From JALYGJ01 sp036558545 (lineage in GTDB: Bacteria > Chloroflexota > Limnocylindria > Limnocylindrales > CSP1-4), in NCBI GenBank assembly GCA_036558545.1, contig DATBFJ010000071.1, positions 30,951 to 94,950 of the forward strand: a DNA stretch of 64,000 nt, written 5' to 3'. Below the pieces are notes generated by a model. The model was not told the origin of the DNA. It searched no databases and saw only the letters and a list, made by a program, of their open reading frames with translations. How positions within the stretch are numbered: the stretch's first letter is position 1; the number at the start of each line of letters is the position of its first letter. The position numbers and the translations under genes were made by a program. Below, piece after piece: positions 17,804 to 26,570 of the stretch.

Positions 17804-18275
17804 TCGCTTGCCCGTTCCGGGACCGTCATTCACCCGCGACGAGCCAATAGCAGGTCGCGATGGGCGACGCTTTGTTGCCGGAATGACTTCGCCTTCTGTC
17901 ACTGATGATGGTTGGTGGCTCGCGCACCTGTGGGTTGCTGACGATCTGGGCGTCGTTGAAGCATTGGACCTCGCGCCGGTCGGTGGGCCGCCACCGGGGA
18001 CGCCGATTGCCGCGATCGGGCCTCGGTTGGCCGGCGCACTTTCGGGATTGATCGCAGAGGAGGAGGGCAGGCAGCTCATCAGGCTGCGCATGCCGCCGGC
18101 CGCCGATGAGTCGCGGCCATGGGAACGGCCGATGCTTGTAATGCTGGCGATTCGTTGGGACGCAGTCAGGGCGAGCGTCATGTCGCGGAACCAGCTGGCT
18201 CACGAGCTGATCGTCGGTTTCGCCTCTGCCGCGGAAGCACTCAGCCGTCCGAGTCAGGCCCGCGAAATTGGCTAG
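17796..18275 (+). CDS. hypothetical protein
   Basis: 159 residues, family not recognised. No signal peptide or membrane helix; hydrophobic beta-like segments (WWLAHLWVADDLGVVEAL, LVMLAIRWDAV) and a helical end suggest a small cytoplasmic alpha/beta protein. The ATG at 17796 overlaps the stop of the AlkZ-like gene (ATGGCTGA), so it is probably translated from the same message, and I chose it over upstream in-frame codons for that reason. Confidence 0.65.
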   Translation: MADRLPVPGPSFTRDEPIAGRDGRRFVAGMTSPSVTDDGWWLAHLWVADDLGVVEALDLAPVGGPPPGTPIAAIGPRLAGALSGLIAEEEGRQLIRLRMPPAADESRPWERPMLVMLAIRWDAVRASVMSRNQLAHELIVGFASAAEALSRPSQAREIG

Positions 18276-18349
18276 CACCGCGGCATCAGCCTTAGCCCAA
18301 TGTCTGTAGGTGCTGGACGTGAACCGCGCGGCGTGCATCATTGCCGCTG

Positions 18350-19192
18350 ATGGAAATTCAACTCGGCGACGAGCGGCTCCTTCTGCTCGAAGAGAGACTG
18401 ACCAGCGACGAAGTCCAGCAGAAGGCCATGGACAAGCGTGCCGGCGCGTTCGGCAGTGGAATTGGCTCGCTGCTGCAGCGGCCCAAGGTCGAGGACATCA
18501 ACTTCGTCGGGCGGCAGCGCCGCCTGATTCCCTTCTGGCACGTGGCGGCGACGTCGCACTACGTCTACGAACGGCGCCACGACTACACGGTTCCAGGCGC
18601 ATCGGCTGAGGTAACAGCGGTAACCGTGTACGGCCAACGCCTCGAGATGGACCAGCGCCTTGGCGCGCAGCCGGCGTTCCGACTGCCCCTGCTTGAGCAC
18701 TGCCAGAACGACTTTCGGAGCGAGAGCTTCACGGACGGCCTGACCGGTTCATCCGTGGCAGACGGTCCGGCAGTCATTACCGGTCCCAAGTCGGAGATCG
18801 GTGACGTCCAAACGCTCGAAGCCAACGAGACGATCGTGATCCCCCCGGAGCAGCGTGCGTCATTCGTCGTCCGCAAGACGCTTGCCGACGTGATGAAACC
18901 CGTCCAGGCGGACAAGATCCTCGAGGAGACGATCTCGCTTCAGACGACCGATCTCTACTACCGGGCCGTCTGGGCGTTCGAGTTCAGCTGGCGCGACAAG
19001 CGCGGAGTCATCGAGGTCGACTCGATCAGCGGTCATACGCAGTCGGGCAAACCGATGATGGCGCAGGTCAAGGGCGTGCTCAATCGCGACCTGCTGTTCG
19101 ATATCGGCGCTGACACGGTCGGACTCTTCGTTCCGGGCGGAAGCATCGCCGTCAAGCTGGCCAAGGCAGCAATCGACAGCAAGAGCAAGTAG
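18350..19192 (+). CDS. hypothetical cytoplasmic protein
   Basis: 280 residues, not recognised. It begins MEIQLGDERLLLLEERLTSDEV and carries mixed charged/beta segments such as RRLIPFWHVAATSHYVYERRHDY. The second half (DLYYRAVWAFEFSWRDKRGVIEVDSISG) resembles a small beta-domain, and the end is a short hydrophobic helix with GGSIAVKLAKAAI. No signal peptide. ATG 18350 is preferred over an upstream TTG. Its TAG stop is followed with no gap by the methyltransferase frame. Confidence 0.65.
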   Translation: MEIQLGDERLLLLEERLTSDEVQQKAMDKRAGAFGSGIGSLLQRPKVEDINFVGRQRRLIPFWHVAATSHYVYERRHDYTVPGASAEVTAVTVYGQRLEMDQRLGAQPAFRLPLLEHCQNDFRSESFTDGLTGSSVADGPAVITGPKSEIGDVQTLEANETIVIPPEQRASFVVRKTLADVMKPVQADKILEETISLQTTDLYYRAVWAFEFSWRDKRGVIEVDSISGHTQSGKPMMAQVKGVLNRDLLFDIGADTVGLFVPGGSIAVKLAKAAIDSKSK

Positions 19193-19744
19193 CTGGACCA
19201 TCGCGACCACGTCGGCCTGCTGCGGCCGGCGATCCCGACACCGGCTCCAGGTGCCGCCTGGGCAGACGTTGGAGCCGGGACCGGGGCATTCACCTTGGCA
19301 CTTGCCGACCTGCTCGGCCCCGGCGCAAGCGTGGTTGCCATCGACAGGGACCGCGGCGCGCTCGAGCACGCCGGGCGGGCAGTCCGAGCCGCGTTTCCTG
19401 ACACCCACCTGACGACACTGGTTGCCGACTTTCAACAAGAGTTGCCACGCCTGCCCGCGCTCGACGGCCTCGTCGCGGCAAACAGCCTCCACTTCATTCC
19501 GCGGTCGGAGCAGGTTGCCGTAATCGAGGCGCTGGCGGCGCGCCTCAAGCCGCGCGGCACGTTTCTTGTCGTGGAGTACGACTCCGACAGCGGCAACCAC
19601 TGGGTGCCCAACCCGTTTTCGGCGCGCGCGTGGCCTCGGCTCGCGGAACAGGCGGGGCTCGTCGAAGCGCACGAGATGAGCCGCGTGCCGAGCCGCTTCC
19701 TGGGCGCGATCTACTCAGCGTCTGCTCACAGGTCGAGGGGCTAG
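19193..19744 (+). CDS. class I SAM-dependent methyltransferase, apparent CTG start
   Basis: 183 residues. SAM-binding motif I is ADVGAGTGAFTLALADLLGP, followed by an acidic end of strand 2 (VVAIDRD) and the later LVAANSLHF and GTFLVVEYD blocks. Standard start codons give only a truncated protein from TTG 19295, which cuts through motif I. The frame is open back to the TAG stop of the upstream gene, and the first codon after that stop is CTG, reading L-D-H-R-D-H-V-G-L-L. That matches the usual M-D-H..D-H beginning of this methyltransferase group. CTG initiation coupled to termination is therefore the best reading; a sequencing or ancestral start-codon mutation is the alternative. Substrate unknown. 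Confidence 0.75.
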   Translation: MDHRDHVGLLRPAIPTPAPGAAWADVGAGTGAFTLALADLLGPGASVVAIDRDRGALEHAGRAVRAAFPDTHLTTLVADFQQELPRLPALDGLVAANSLHFIPRSEQVAVIEALAARLKPRGTFLVVEYDSDSGNHWVPNPFSARAWPRLAEQAGLVEAHEMSRVPSRFLGAIYSASAHRSRG

Positions 19745-19747
19745 ACT
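19742..19747 (+). promoter_or_regulatory. -10-like TAGACT, leaderless promoter
   Basis: TAGACT, 9 nt, then GTG at 19757. The TAG is also the stop codon of the methyltransferase. Confidence 0.4.
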
Positions 19748-19756
19748 CGGAGTCCA

Positions 19757-20725
19757 GTGGGCAGCTCGCACGTCCTCGCCGCGCCGGGCACGCGGACCGA
19801 AGTCGCGTCTGGATGGCGCGCCGATGTCGTGACAACGGCGGCAACGATCCGTGGCCATTCCCAGATCGTGGTCCTCGGAATGCTCGGATTTGCCTTGCGC
19901 GGCGGCATTCTCTTTCTGGCCCTGCCGATCGTCGTCCTGCCGACCAGCGTCGAGGTGCGCTTGCTTCTTGGCAGCGGCCTGGGCACGAGTGGGCTAACGC
20001 CCGATTTCTACCTGGGCGCCGGATTGCTGAGCATGCTGACGCTGGGTCTTGCGCTTTTGGTCCTGTACGTGCTCGCCAAATGCGAGATAGGGCAGTACGC
20101 GCGGTTCGTCAACTGGCCACACGCGGCTGGTGAGCACGCATGGCCGCCGCCAGGCCAGTTGGACGATGAGGACCGCAGTCTCCTGGCATCGCGGACGTTC
20201 GTGGTCGAGACTGCGACACTGATCGTGATCCTGCTCGCGGCCGTCCCGTCGGCCGTGGCCGTTGCCCAGTCGACGTACGCGGAGATCGTCCTGCCGTCGT
20301 CGGCCGCGTCGCTCTATACGCGCATCATCAGCGACGCCACCGTGCCGCTCTTCGTCTTTGTCATCTCCATCGTGGTCATCGAGGCCGTCCATGCGGTCGT
20401 GCTTCGACAAGTCCTGGCCAGTGCGTACGGCCTCAAGGCACACAATCGCCTGGCGCGTCACCCGATGCGCGTGGTGGGCGTAGGTCTGATCGGCTGGGTG
20501 CTGTTCGTCGGGGCCGTCGGCGTCTCGTTTCTCGTGCTCGACGCCACATGGCAGGTTGTCGAATCGGTGTTCCTGTCGAACAGTCTGGCCGGCGATCTGA
20601 GCGACCTCGCCAGTGCTGCTGTGGTCGCGTTCCTTTTCGCCGTCCTATTCGGCGCGTGCCTGGGCCTGTGCGGTCTTGTGTCGACGGTGCGCAGCGGACT
20701 TTGGACGCTCGCGTCACTGCGGTGA
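19757..20725 (+). CDS. polytopic membrane protein of unknown function
   Basis: 322 residues with about six hydrophobic helices (e.g. IVVLGMLGFALRGGILFLALPIVV, LLSMLTLGLALLVLYVLA, VVGVGLIGWVLFVGAVGVSFLVL). I see no transporter signature. A basic segment (RQVLASAYGLKAHNRLARHP) lies in a likely cytoplasmic loop. It sits directly after the methyltransferase and before the zinc-ribbon and CPBP membrane proteins, an all-membrane neighbourhood that hints at envelope maintenance. Start GTG 19757. Confidence 0.7.
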   Translation: MGSSHVLAAPGTRTEVASGWRADVVTTAATIRGHSQIVVLGMLGFALRGGILFLALPIVVLPTSVEVRLLLGSGLGTSGLTPDFYLGAGLLSMLTLGLALLVLYVLAKCEIGQYARFVNWPHAAGEHAWPPPGQLDDEDRSLLASRTFVVETATLIVILLAAVPSAVAVAQSTYAEIVLPSSAASLYTRIISDATVPLFVFVISIVVIEAVHAVVLRQVLASAYGLKAHNRLARHPMRVVGVGLIGWVLFVGAVGVSFLVLDATWQVVESVFLSNSLAGDLSDLASAAVVAFLFAVLFGACLGLCGLVSTVRSGLWTLASLR

Positions 20726-20825
20726 GGCTGTAATCGTCGGACGCTCAGAGGCACAGGTCCTGGCGGCTACCCCTGCTAAACTCGGCCGCGGTGGCGCTTG
20801 ACCGTTATATGAGGCGCTTTCACGC

Positions 20826-21485
20826 ATGATTGACCAGCTACTGCAGACGCTCGGGGACGAGGTCTCGAAATTCCTCGACTCCCCCATCGTCAAGCTGGCG
20901 CTGGAAGGCATCGCGTTCTACTTCGTGCTCTTGTGGGCTGCCACGGCCTACTGGGCGTATCGCGACCTCCAGCAGCGCACCACCAATCCAGTCGCGCCAT
21001 ACCTCGCGGCGGCGCTGATCATCGTCTTCACGCCGATTTTCTTCGTCTTCGGCGTGATCGTGTACCGCATCCTGCGCCCGCGCGAGACCGTCGCCGAGGC
21101 CAACGAGAGGGCTCTCGCCGAAGAGGCGATGATGGTCGAAATCGAGGCCCAGCCCCACTGCGCGAACTGTGGGCGACAAGTCCACGAGGATTGGATCATC
21201 TGCCCCACATGCCGCAATCGGCTGCGCCGCGTATGCCCCAACTGCTCCCGGCTGGTCGAGCTCGACTGGTCGCTGTGTGCGTGGTGCGGCAAGGATTTCG
21301 AGCGGCCCGACGTCCTGCAGGAGGTTCTCGTCGCGCCACCCAAGGGCCGCCCTGCGCGAACTCCTGAGCCGCAGGACTACAACGACCTGCCTTCGCAACC
21401 GGCGACGGTGCCGCAGCTCTCGTCAAGCTCGATCGACACTCGCGTGACCGAGGTTTCGCCGCACCCGGCGACCGGCGAGCACTGA
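20826..21485 (+). CDS. membrane protein with double zinc ribbon
   Basis: 219 residues. Two membrane helices (IAFYFVLLWAATAYWAY and LAAALIIVFTPIFFVFGVIVY) precede a cytoplasmic double zinc ribbon. Its four knuckles are CANCGRQVHEDWIICPTC and CPNCSRLVELDWSLCAWC, eight cysteines in all. The C-terminal 60 residues are Pro/Ser-rich. Such ribbons often mediate protein or nucleic-acid contacts. A TAAACT hexamer lies about 45 nt upstream of the ATG. The CPBP protease follows, and its frame stays open back into the end of this gene. Confidence 0.8.
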   Translation: MIDQLLQTLGDEVSKFLDSPIVKLALEGIAFYFVLLWAATAYWAYRDLQQRTTNPVAPYLAAALIIVFTPIFFVFGVIVYRILRPRETVAEANERALAEEAMMVEIEAQPHCANCGRQVHEDWIICPTCRNRLRRVCPNCSRLVELDWSLCAWCGKDFERPDVLQEVLVAPPKGRPARTPEPQDYNDLPSQPATVPQLSSSSIDTRVTEVSPHPATGEH

Positions 21486-21639
21486 TCCCGGCGCTCCGAT
21501 CGACCCGAACGCGGGGCTACCCGAAAGCAGCCAGCCGTCGACTCCACCTGCAGGTCCGCCGCCTAGCTCGCACGACATAGCGCCGCCGCCCACGACCTGG
21601 CGCGAGCCTCCCTGGATCCCGACCGACCAGTTCGACCAG

Positions 21640-22656
21640 ATGCGACGGTCGACCGCGAAGCCAGCGCCACCGCCACCAACGGCCCCGCCGACAGCCTTCA
21701 CGCTGCAGGGACGGGCAGCGCCGGGCCTGTACACGCTCGGGTGGCTTGGGTCGGCGATTGGCCTCGTCCTGTTCTTTGTTGCGCTGCAGACCGCTGCGCC
21801 GATCCGCGGCGTGCTGCTGATGGGCTCGCTGTTGCTCCTCCTGGCAGGGCTGTCGAGCGCGGCGGGCTACCAGATCGTCGAACGACGGCAGCGCCCGCCC
21901 CGCTATTTCATGGGCGCTTCGCCGCTCCTGATCTTCGCGATCCAGTTCGTGCTCGTGCAGATCGTCTCGGTCGCGCTGGTAGCCATCGGCGTCTTTGGAC
22001 AGGATGTCACGCCAACGTTCCTGTTCATTGCCGCGATCGTCCAGGTGGCCGGTTACGTCTTCGTCGTGTGGGCGTTTGGCATCCGATCAGGCGCGTTCAA
22101 CTGGTCGGGCCTGGGTCTGCCACGAATGTCATTTGGCCGATTGGCCTCGGACTTCGCTGTTGGCGCAGGCGTGATGATCCTCGTCGGCATCCTCGACTCA
22201 CTGTGGGGTGCCCTGTTGAGTGGCCTGCTCGGATCAGGTCCGCCAGAGATCGTTCCGCGTCCGACCGGCGCCGCGGAGACGGCCATGATCATTCTCGCGG
22301 TGTGCCTCTTCGTGCCCATCGGCGAAGAGCTGCTGTATCGCGGCTACAACTTGTCCGCATGGTGGCGCGATCTCGGCGCCCGGTCGGCGATCCTGCGCTC
22401 GGGACTGTTCTTCGCTGTTGTCCACGTGCTCAACGTAAATGTGGACCCGACCGTGCAGGACGCAGCGCTCGCCGGCATCAAGCAGGCGACGATCGAATTC
22501 CTGGTGATCGCCCCGGTCGGTCTCGCGCTCGGATGGCTCTTCGTGCGCCGCGGCCTGGCATCGACGATCGCCGGCCATGCTGCGTTCAACTTCCTGGGAG
22601 TCTTGGGGCTGCTGCTGACGTCGGGTTTCGTGGGGTCGGTTTTCCACGGAATTTGA
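21640..22656 (+). CDS. CPBP-family intramembrane metalloprotease
   Basis: 338 residues, about eight helices, with all three CPBP/Abi motifs: EELLYRGY (E-E-x-x-x-R), FFAVVH (F-x-x-x-H) and HAAFN (H-x-x-x-N). These form the intramembrane glutamate/histidine catalytic site related to Rce1. The substrate is unknown; bacterial members process peptides or support envelope functions. The ATG at 21640 is the first start codon, but the frame upstream stays open to 21448 and is Pro-rich like a coding linker (STPPAGPPPSSH). An unusual start in the preceding gene's tail cannot be excluded. Confidence 0.88.
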   Translation: MRRSTAKPAPPPPTAPPTAFTLQGRAAPGLYTLGWLGSAIGLVLFFVALQTAAPIRGVLLMGSLLLLLAGLSSAAGYQIVERRQRPPRYFMGASPLLIFAIQFVLVQIVSVALVAIGVFGQDVTPTFLFIAAIVQVAGYVFVVWAFGIRSGAFNWSGLGLPRMSFGRLASDFAVGAGVMILVGILDSLWGALLSGLLGSGPPEIVPRPTGAAETAMIILAVCLFVPIGEELLYRGYNLSAWWRDLGARSAILRSGLFFAVVHVLNVNVDPTVQDAALAGIKQATIEFLVIAPVGLALGWLFVRRGLASTIAGHAAFNFLGVLGLLLTSGFVGSVFHGI

Positions 22657-22770
22657 CGCGAAGTGGCCGTTGATCGGCAGATAAGCCCGTGACCCTAAAG
22701 TCGGCCTCGCTTCCCGGTCGGGACGGCGGGGAAATCGGCGGGCTCCGTTGTTCGGGCCGGGGAGCACCAC

Positions 22771-23481
22771 TTGTTGAGGGGCATGGCAGCGCAGGAGTCG
22801 GCCGTGACGCATCCCGTGCGTGAAGTCCGTCCGGCGGCCCGTCCCCGCGAGCGGCTGAGCGCATTGGGCGCCCCGGCACTGAGCGCAGCGGAGCTGCTCA
22901 CCATTCTGTGGGGGGCGGGATCCGCCAGAGCAGCAAACGACGCGCTGGCCCGCCACGGCGGCATTGCCGAGCTTGGTCGCGCGGACGTTCTCGAGCTCAC
23001 GGACGTGCCAGGAGTGGGTGCGGCACGCGCGGCACAGCTCGTCGCCGCGTTCGAGATCGGCCGGCGATCCGTTCTTTCTCGCCGCGATCCAGGGTGGGCG
23101 GTGCGCTCGCCTCGTGACGTCGCGGACAGGCTGCTGCAAGAGATGGCCGCTCTGGAACGGGAGGAGCTGCGGGTCCTGCTGCTCAACACCAAGAACGTTG
23201 TCATGCGTGAAACGACCGTTTACGTGGGCAACGTCTCCGCAGCAATCGTTCGCGTGGCAGAGCTATTTCGCGATGCGGTCCGCATTCACGCAGCGGGTGT
23301 GATTCTCGTGCATAACCATCCGTCCGGCGATCCCGAGCCATCCGCGGATGATGTTCATCTGACTGCTGAGGCAGTTGCCGCGGGCCGGTTGCTCGATGTG
23401 CCAGTGCTCGATCACGTCGTACTGGCGCGTGACGGGCACGTGTCCCTTCGCGATCGCGGTGTGAGCTTCGACCGTCGCTGA
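22771..23481 (+). CDS. radC: RadC-family JAB/MPN domain protein
   Basis: 236 residues. The N-terminal helix-hairpin-helix-like part (LSAAELLTILWGAG, then LTDVPGVGAARAAQLVAAFE) is followed by the JAMM domain with all metal ligands in HNHPSGDPEPSADD and an upstream Glu region. RadC proteins were once tied to DNA repair, but their role remains unproven. Start TTG 22771 has GGGGAG 6 nt upstream; ATG 22783 is an alternative with its purine run too close. It stands alone between the CPBP and hydrolase genes. Confidence 0.92.
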   Translation: MLRGMAAQESAVTHPVREVRPAARPRERLSALGAPALSAAELLTILWGAGSARAANDALARHGGIAELGRADVLELTDVPGVGAARAAQLVAAFEIGRRSVLSRRDPGWAVRSPRDVADRLLQEMAALEREELRVLLLNTKNVVMRETTVYVGNVSAAIVRVAELFRDAVRIHAAGVILVHNHPSGDPEPSADDVHLTAEAVAAGRLLDVPVLDHVVLARDGHVSLRDRGVSFDRR

Positions 23482-23494
23482 CGCTGCTCGTGGC

Positions 23495-23500
23495 TATCCT
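23495..23500 (+). promoter_or_regulatory. -10-like TATCCT, leaderless promoter of hydrolase
   Basis: TATCCT, 6 nt, then GTG at 23507. Confidence 0.4.
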
Positions 23501-23506
23501 TCGGCC

Positions 23507-24361
23507 GTGTCGAGTCAGGAGCGCCAATTCACGGCCCACACGCATGACGGCGAGATAGTCGGCTGGGTTCGCGGATCCGATCCGGATTTGCCGAAGGCCG
23601 TGCTGCTGCATGGCGGTCCCGGGCTTTCCGAGTACATGGCACCTTTGTCAGTCGAATTCGATGGGCTCCTGACCTCGGCCCGATATCAGCAACGGGGATT
23701 GGCTCCTTCGGAGGTCGGGGGAGACGTCTCCGTCGACGGCCACGTGGCGGATGCGATCGCCCTGATCACGGCCCTTGGCTGGGAGAAACCCGTGGTCGTC
23801 GGCCATTCATGGGGTGGTCATTTGGCGATGCATCTGGCCGTGGCGCATCCGGCCATGGTCGGCCCGCTCGTGATCGTCGACTCTCTCGGAGCGGTCGAAC
23901 GCGGCGGCCAGCGTGAGTTCGGTCCGAACCTCCGACGAGGTCTGAGTGCTGCCCAGATGGATCGCCTGAGGGAGCTCGAGGAGATTGGCGAGCCTACGTC
24001 GGACCAGATCCGCGAGCACCTCGGCATCCTGTGGCCCAACTATTTCGGCGACCCATCAAAGCCTGCGCCCATGCCCCAGACTGAGTTCGCGGCGAACGCC
24101 GATCAGACCTGGGCGTCCATTCAGGCACATTTCCGCAAGGGCACGCTGGCTCGTCGTCTGCCTCGCGTTGAATCGCCCGCGCTGGTGATCCATGGCGAAA
24201 GATCGCCGATTCCCGTCCACCAAGCCGCACGAATCGCACAGCTGATACCCAACGCGCAGCTGGTCGTTATACCGGGCGTCGGCCACTGGCCATGGCTCGA
24301 GCGCCCCGGCACGATGCGCGACATCATTGGGGCATTCCTCGACTCCGCGATGAGCCACTGA
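23507..24361 (+). CDS. alpha/beta hydrolase, proline iminopeptidase-like
   Basis: 284 residues. The oxyanion segment LLHGGPGLSEYM has the HGGPG of prolyl iminopeptidases. The nucleophile elbow is GHSWGGH (Ser), the acid is probably Asp/Glu near VIHGERSPIP, and the catalytic His is in PGVGHWPW. It may cleave N-terminal proline or a small ester or amide. There is no signal peptide, so it is cytoplasmic. Confidence 0.85.
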   Translation: MSSQERQFTAHTHDGEIVGWVRGSDPDLPKAVLLHGGPGLSEYMAPLSVEFDGLLTSARYQQRGLAPSEVGGDVSVDGHVADAIALITALGWEKPVVVGHSWGGHLAMHLAVAHPAMVGPLVIVDSLGAVERGGQREFGPNLRRGLSAAQMDRLRELEEIGEPTSDQIREHLGILWPNYFGDPSKPAPMPQTEFAANADQTWASIQAHFRKGTLARRLPRVESPALVIHGERSPIPVHQAARIAQLIPNAQLVVIPGVGHWPWLERPGTMRDIIGAFLDSAMSH

Positions 24362-24471
24362 GCGGCTTCGGCTCGGCACGAGGCACCTGCTAAACCACCA
24401 CGACCCGATTCGGCGCAGGCCGCTACAGTCCGCGGTTCGAGGCGTTCGACCGGGGAGGGCGGACGCCTCGG

Positions 24472-24477
24472 TATACA
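24472..24477 (+). promoter_or_regulatory. -10-like TATACA upstream of mreB
   Basis: TATACA inside TCGGTATACACTGC, nearly the same context as the guaB3-like promoter. Just upstream a short inverted repeat (GAGGCGT...ACGCCTC, 24440-24470) may be an operator. This implies a leader of about 75 nt for mreB. Confidence 0.4.
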
Positions 24478-24557
24478 CTGCGCAGGCTCCGTCCCTGCCC
24501 ATCACTCGTCGGGACTCGGGGCTTCTCCAACGACACGACCAAGGAACCTACTCACTC

Positions 24558-25610
24558 ATGCTCGACGCCTTCCTGGGCTTGTTCTCGCGCGACATCGGCA
24601 TCGATCTGGGCACGGCGAACACGCTTGTTCACGTACGCGACCGGGGCATCGTTATCAGCGAGCCAAGCGTCGTCGCAATTGATCAGCGCAGCAAGCGTGT
24701 TTTGGCGATTGGCGCCGAGGCCAAGCGCATGCTCGGCCGCACCCCGGCCAACATCGTGGCCGTCCGGCCGCTCCGGGACGGCGTCATCAGCGACTTCGAC
24801 GTGACCGAGCAGATGATCAAATACTTCGTGCACAAGGTGCACGACCGGGTCGGCCTCATCCCGCGACCGCGCATGCTCATCGGCATACCGTCGGGAGTTA
24901 CTGAGGTGGAGAAACGCGCCGTAAGGGACGCAGCCCTCAACGCCGGTGCTCGCTGGGCGCGCCTGATCGAGGAACCCATGGCCGCCGCAATCGGTGCCGG
25001 CTTGCCCGTGGGTGAGCCCACCGGCAGCCTGGTCGTCGATATCGGTGGCGGGACGACTGAGGTCGCCGTCATCTCGCTGGGTGGAATCGTCGTCAGCCGC
25101 AGTCTGCGCATCGGTGGCGACGAGCTCGACCAGGACATCATTGCCTACGGTCGACGCGAGTACAACCTGCTGCTTGGCGAGCGCACGGCAGAGGACATAA
25201 AGATCGCCATCGGCTCTGCCTACCCGGGTGACTACGACGAGAACAGCGTCACCATGCGCGGCCGCGACCTTTTGACCGGCTTGCCGCGTGCCGTCGAGGT
25301 CAACTCCGAGCAGATCCGTGAGGCCATCGAGCAGTCGGTTCAGCAGATCGTCGATACGATCAAGGACACCATCGAGGAGACGCCCCCGGAGCTCGTCGCG
25401 GACATCATGGACCAGGGCATCGTCCTCGCCGGTGGTGGCGCACTGCTGCAGGGCCTTGACCGGAGGGTCAGCGAGGCGACGCAGATGCCGGTGCACGTCG
25501 CCGACGATCCCTTGACCTGCGTCGCCCGTGGCACGGGCAAGGCGCTCGAGGAGCTGGACGTGATGGAGCGCACTCTCGTCGCCGAGACTTATTCGCACGC
25601 ACCGCGCTGA
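24558..25610 (+). CDS. mreB: rod-shape actin homologue MreB
   Basis: 350 residues; actin-like ATPase that guides lateral wall synthesis with MreC/RodA. N-terminal membrane-binding segment MLDAFLGLFSRDIGIDLGTANT includes the phosphate-1 motif. Other landmarks are GIPSGVTEVEKRAVRDA, the phosphate-2 DIGGGTTEVAVISLGG, and the adenosine motif LAGGGALLQGL. Normal full length. mreC follows after 64 bp; no mreD, rodA or PBP2 gene follows, unlike the common order, so those partners must be elsewhere or absent. Confidence 0.97.
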   Translation: MLDAFLGLFSRDIGIDLGTANTLVHVRDRGIVISEPSVVAIDQRSKRVLAIGAEAKRMLGRTPANIVAVRPLRDGVISDFDVTEQMIKYFVHKVHDRVGLIPRPRMLIGIPSGVTEVEKRAVRDAALNAGARWARLIEEPMAAAIGAGLPVGEPTGSLVVDIGGGTTEVAVISLGGIVVSRSLRIGGDELDQDIIAYGRREYNLLLGERTAEDIKIAIGSAYPGDYDENSVTMRGRDLLTGLPRAVEVNSEQIREAIEQSVQQIVDTIKDTIEETPPELVADIMDQGIVLAGGGALLQGLDRRVSEATQMPVHVADDPLTCVARGTGKALEELDVMERTLVAETYSHAPR

Positions 25611-25674
25611 GCGGGGCGCGCCTGAACGCCCGCCCGGGCAAGGCTGATATCGGCTCGATGCCTGGTCACAGAGC

Positions 25675-26547
25675 ATGTTGAGCAGTCCGGCGCGGCGCCA
25701 GGTTGCGCTCTACGTCGCGCTGCTCACGATCTGTTTGCTCCTGTTGGCGTTCAGCTCGTCAGCTCCGCTGACGGAGATGCGCCGCGGCGTTGGCTTTGCG
25801 ATGGCGCCTATCCAGAACGTGCTGCGCGGCGCCGGCCAAGGTTTCAGCTCCTTTTTCGGGGCGCTGGGCGAGATCGATCAGCTGCGCCAGCAGAATCAGG
25901 CTCTCCAGACGCAGGTCAACGAGCTCCAGACGGAGAACCAATCGCTCGAGAGCCTGCGCGCACAGAACCAGCAGCTGACCGACATCCTGCAGGTGCGCTC
26001 GTCGCTTGCCTACGAATCAACCGCGGCGGAGGTCATCAGCCGGCGGATCACCGACCAGGAGCACGTGATCAGCCTCGACCGCGGGAGCAGCGCCGGCATC
26101 CAGATGAACGATCCGGTCGTCGGCGGTGGAGGTGCGCTCGTAGGCCAGGTCGTAGAGGTCGGCGCGAACTACAGCCGCGTACTGCTGATCACGGACACGC
26201 GGATGAACGTCGTTGGTCTTCTGGAGACGAGCCGCGGTGTTGGCACGGTCCACGGACAGCTGGATAGGCCGCTGGAGATGGACGGCATCTCCGCAACAAA
26301 TCAAGTCAACCTGGGAGAGACCGTCGTGACGGCCGGCATCGAGCTCTCGGAAGACATTAGATCGCCATACCCCAAGGGCCTGCTGATTGGCACTGTCGCC
26401 GACGTCGAGCGCTCGCCCGATCAGCTCTTCCAGACCGCACTGGTCAGTCCGGCGGCCAATTTCGAGACTCTGGAGTACGTGCTCGTGATCACCAACTACC
26501 AGGGCGGCCTGCCGGCCATCTCACCTGAGCCGAGCGTCACGCCCTAG
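25675..26547 (+). CDS. mreC: rod-shape protein MreC
   Basis: 290 residues. One N-terminal membrane helix (VALYVALLTICLLLLAFS), a coiled coil (LRQQNQALQTQVNELQTENQ, about residues 65-110) and the beta-rich MreC domain with GSSAGIQMNDPVVGGGGALVGQV. It sits outside the membrane and links the MreB filament system to peptidoglycan synthases. The next gene is on the opposite strand, so mreBC forms a two-gene unit here. Confidence 0.93.
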   Translation: MLSSPARRQVALYVALLTICLLLLAFSSSAPLTEMRRGVGFAMAPIQNVLRGAGQGFSSFFGALGEIDQLRQQNQALQTQVNELQTENQSLESLRAQNQQLTDILQVRSSLAYESTAAEVISRRITDQEHVISLDRGSSAGIQMNDPVVGGGGALVGQVVEVGANYSRVLLITDTRMNVVGLLETSRGVGTVHGQLDRPLEMDGISATNQVNLGETVVTAGIELSEDIRSPYPKGLLIGTVADVERSPDQLFQTALVSPAANFETLEYVLVITNYQGGLPAISPEPSVTP

Positions 26548-26570
26548 CTCATCACGCCTGTGGGAGCCCG

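Noticed and set aside
24552..25676. 374-codon open frame antisense to mreB
   Set aside because: Mirrors mreB codon structure; no motif or start signal of its own.
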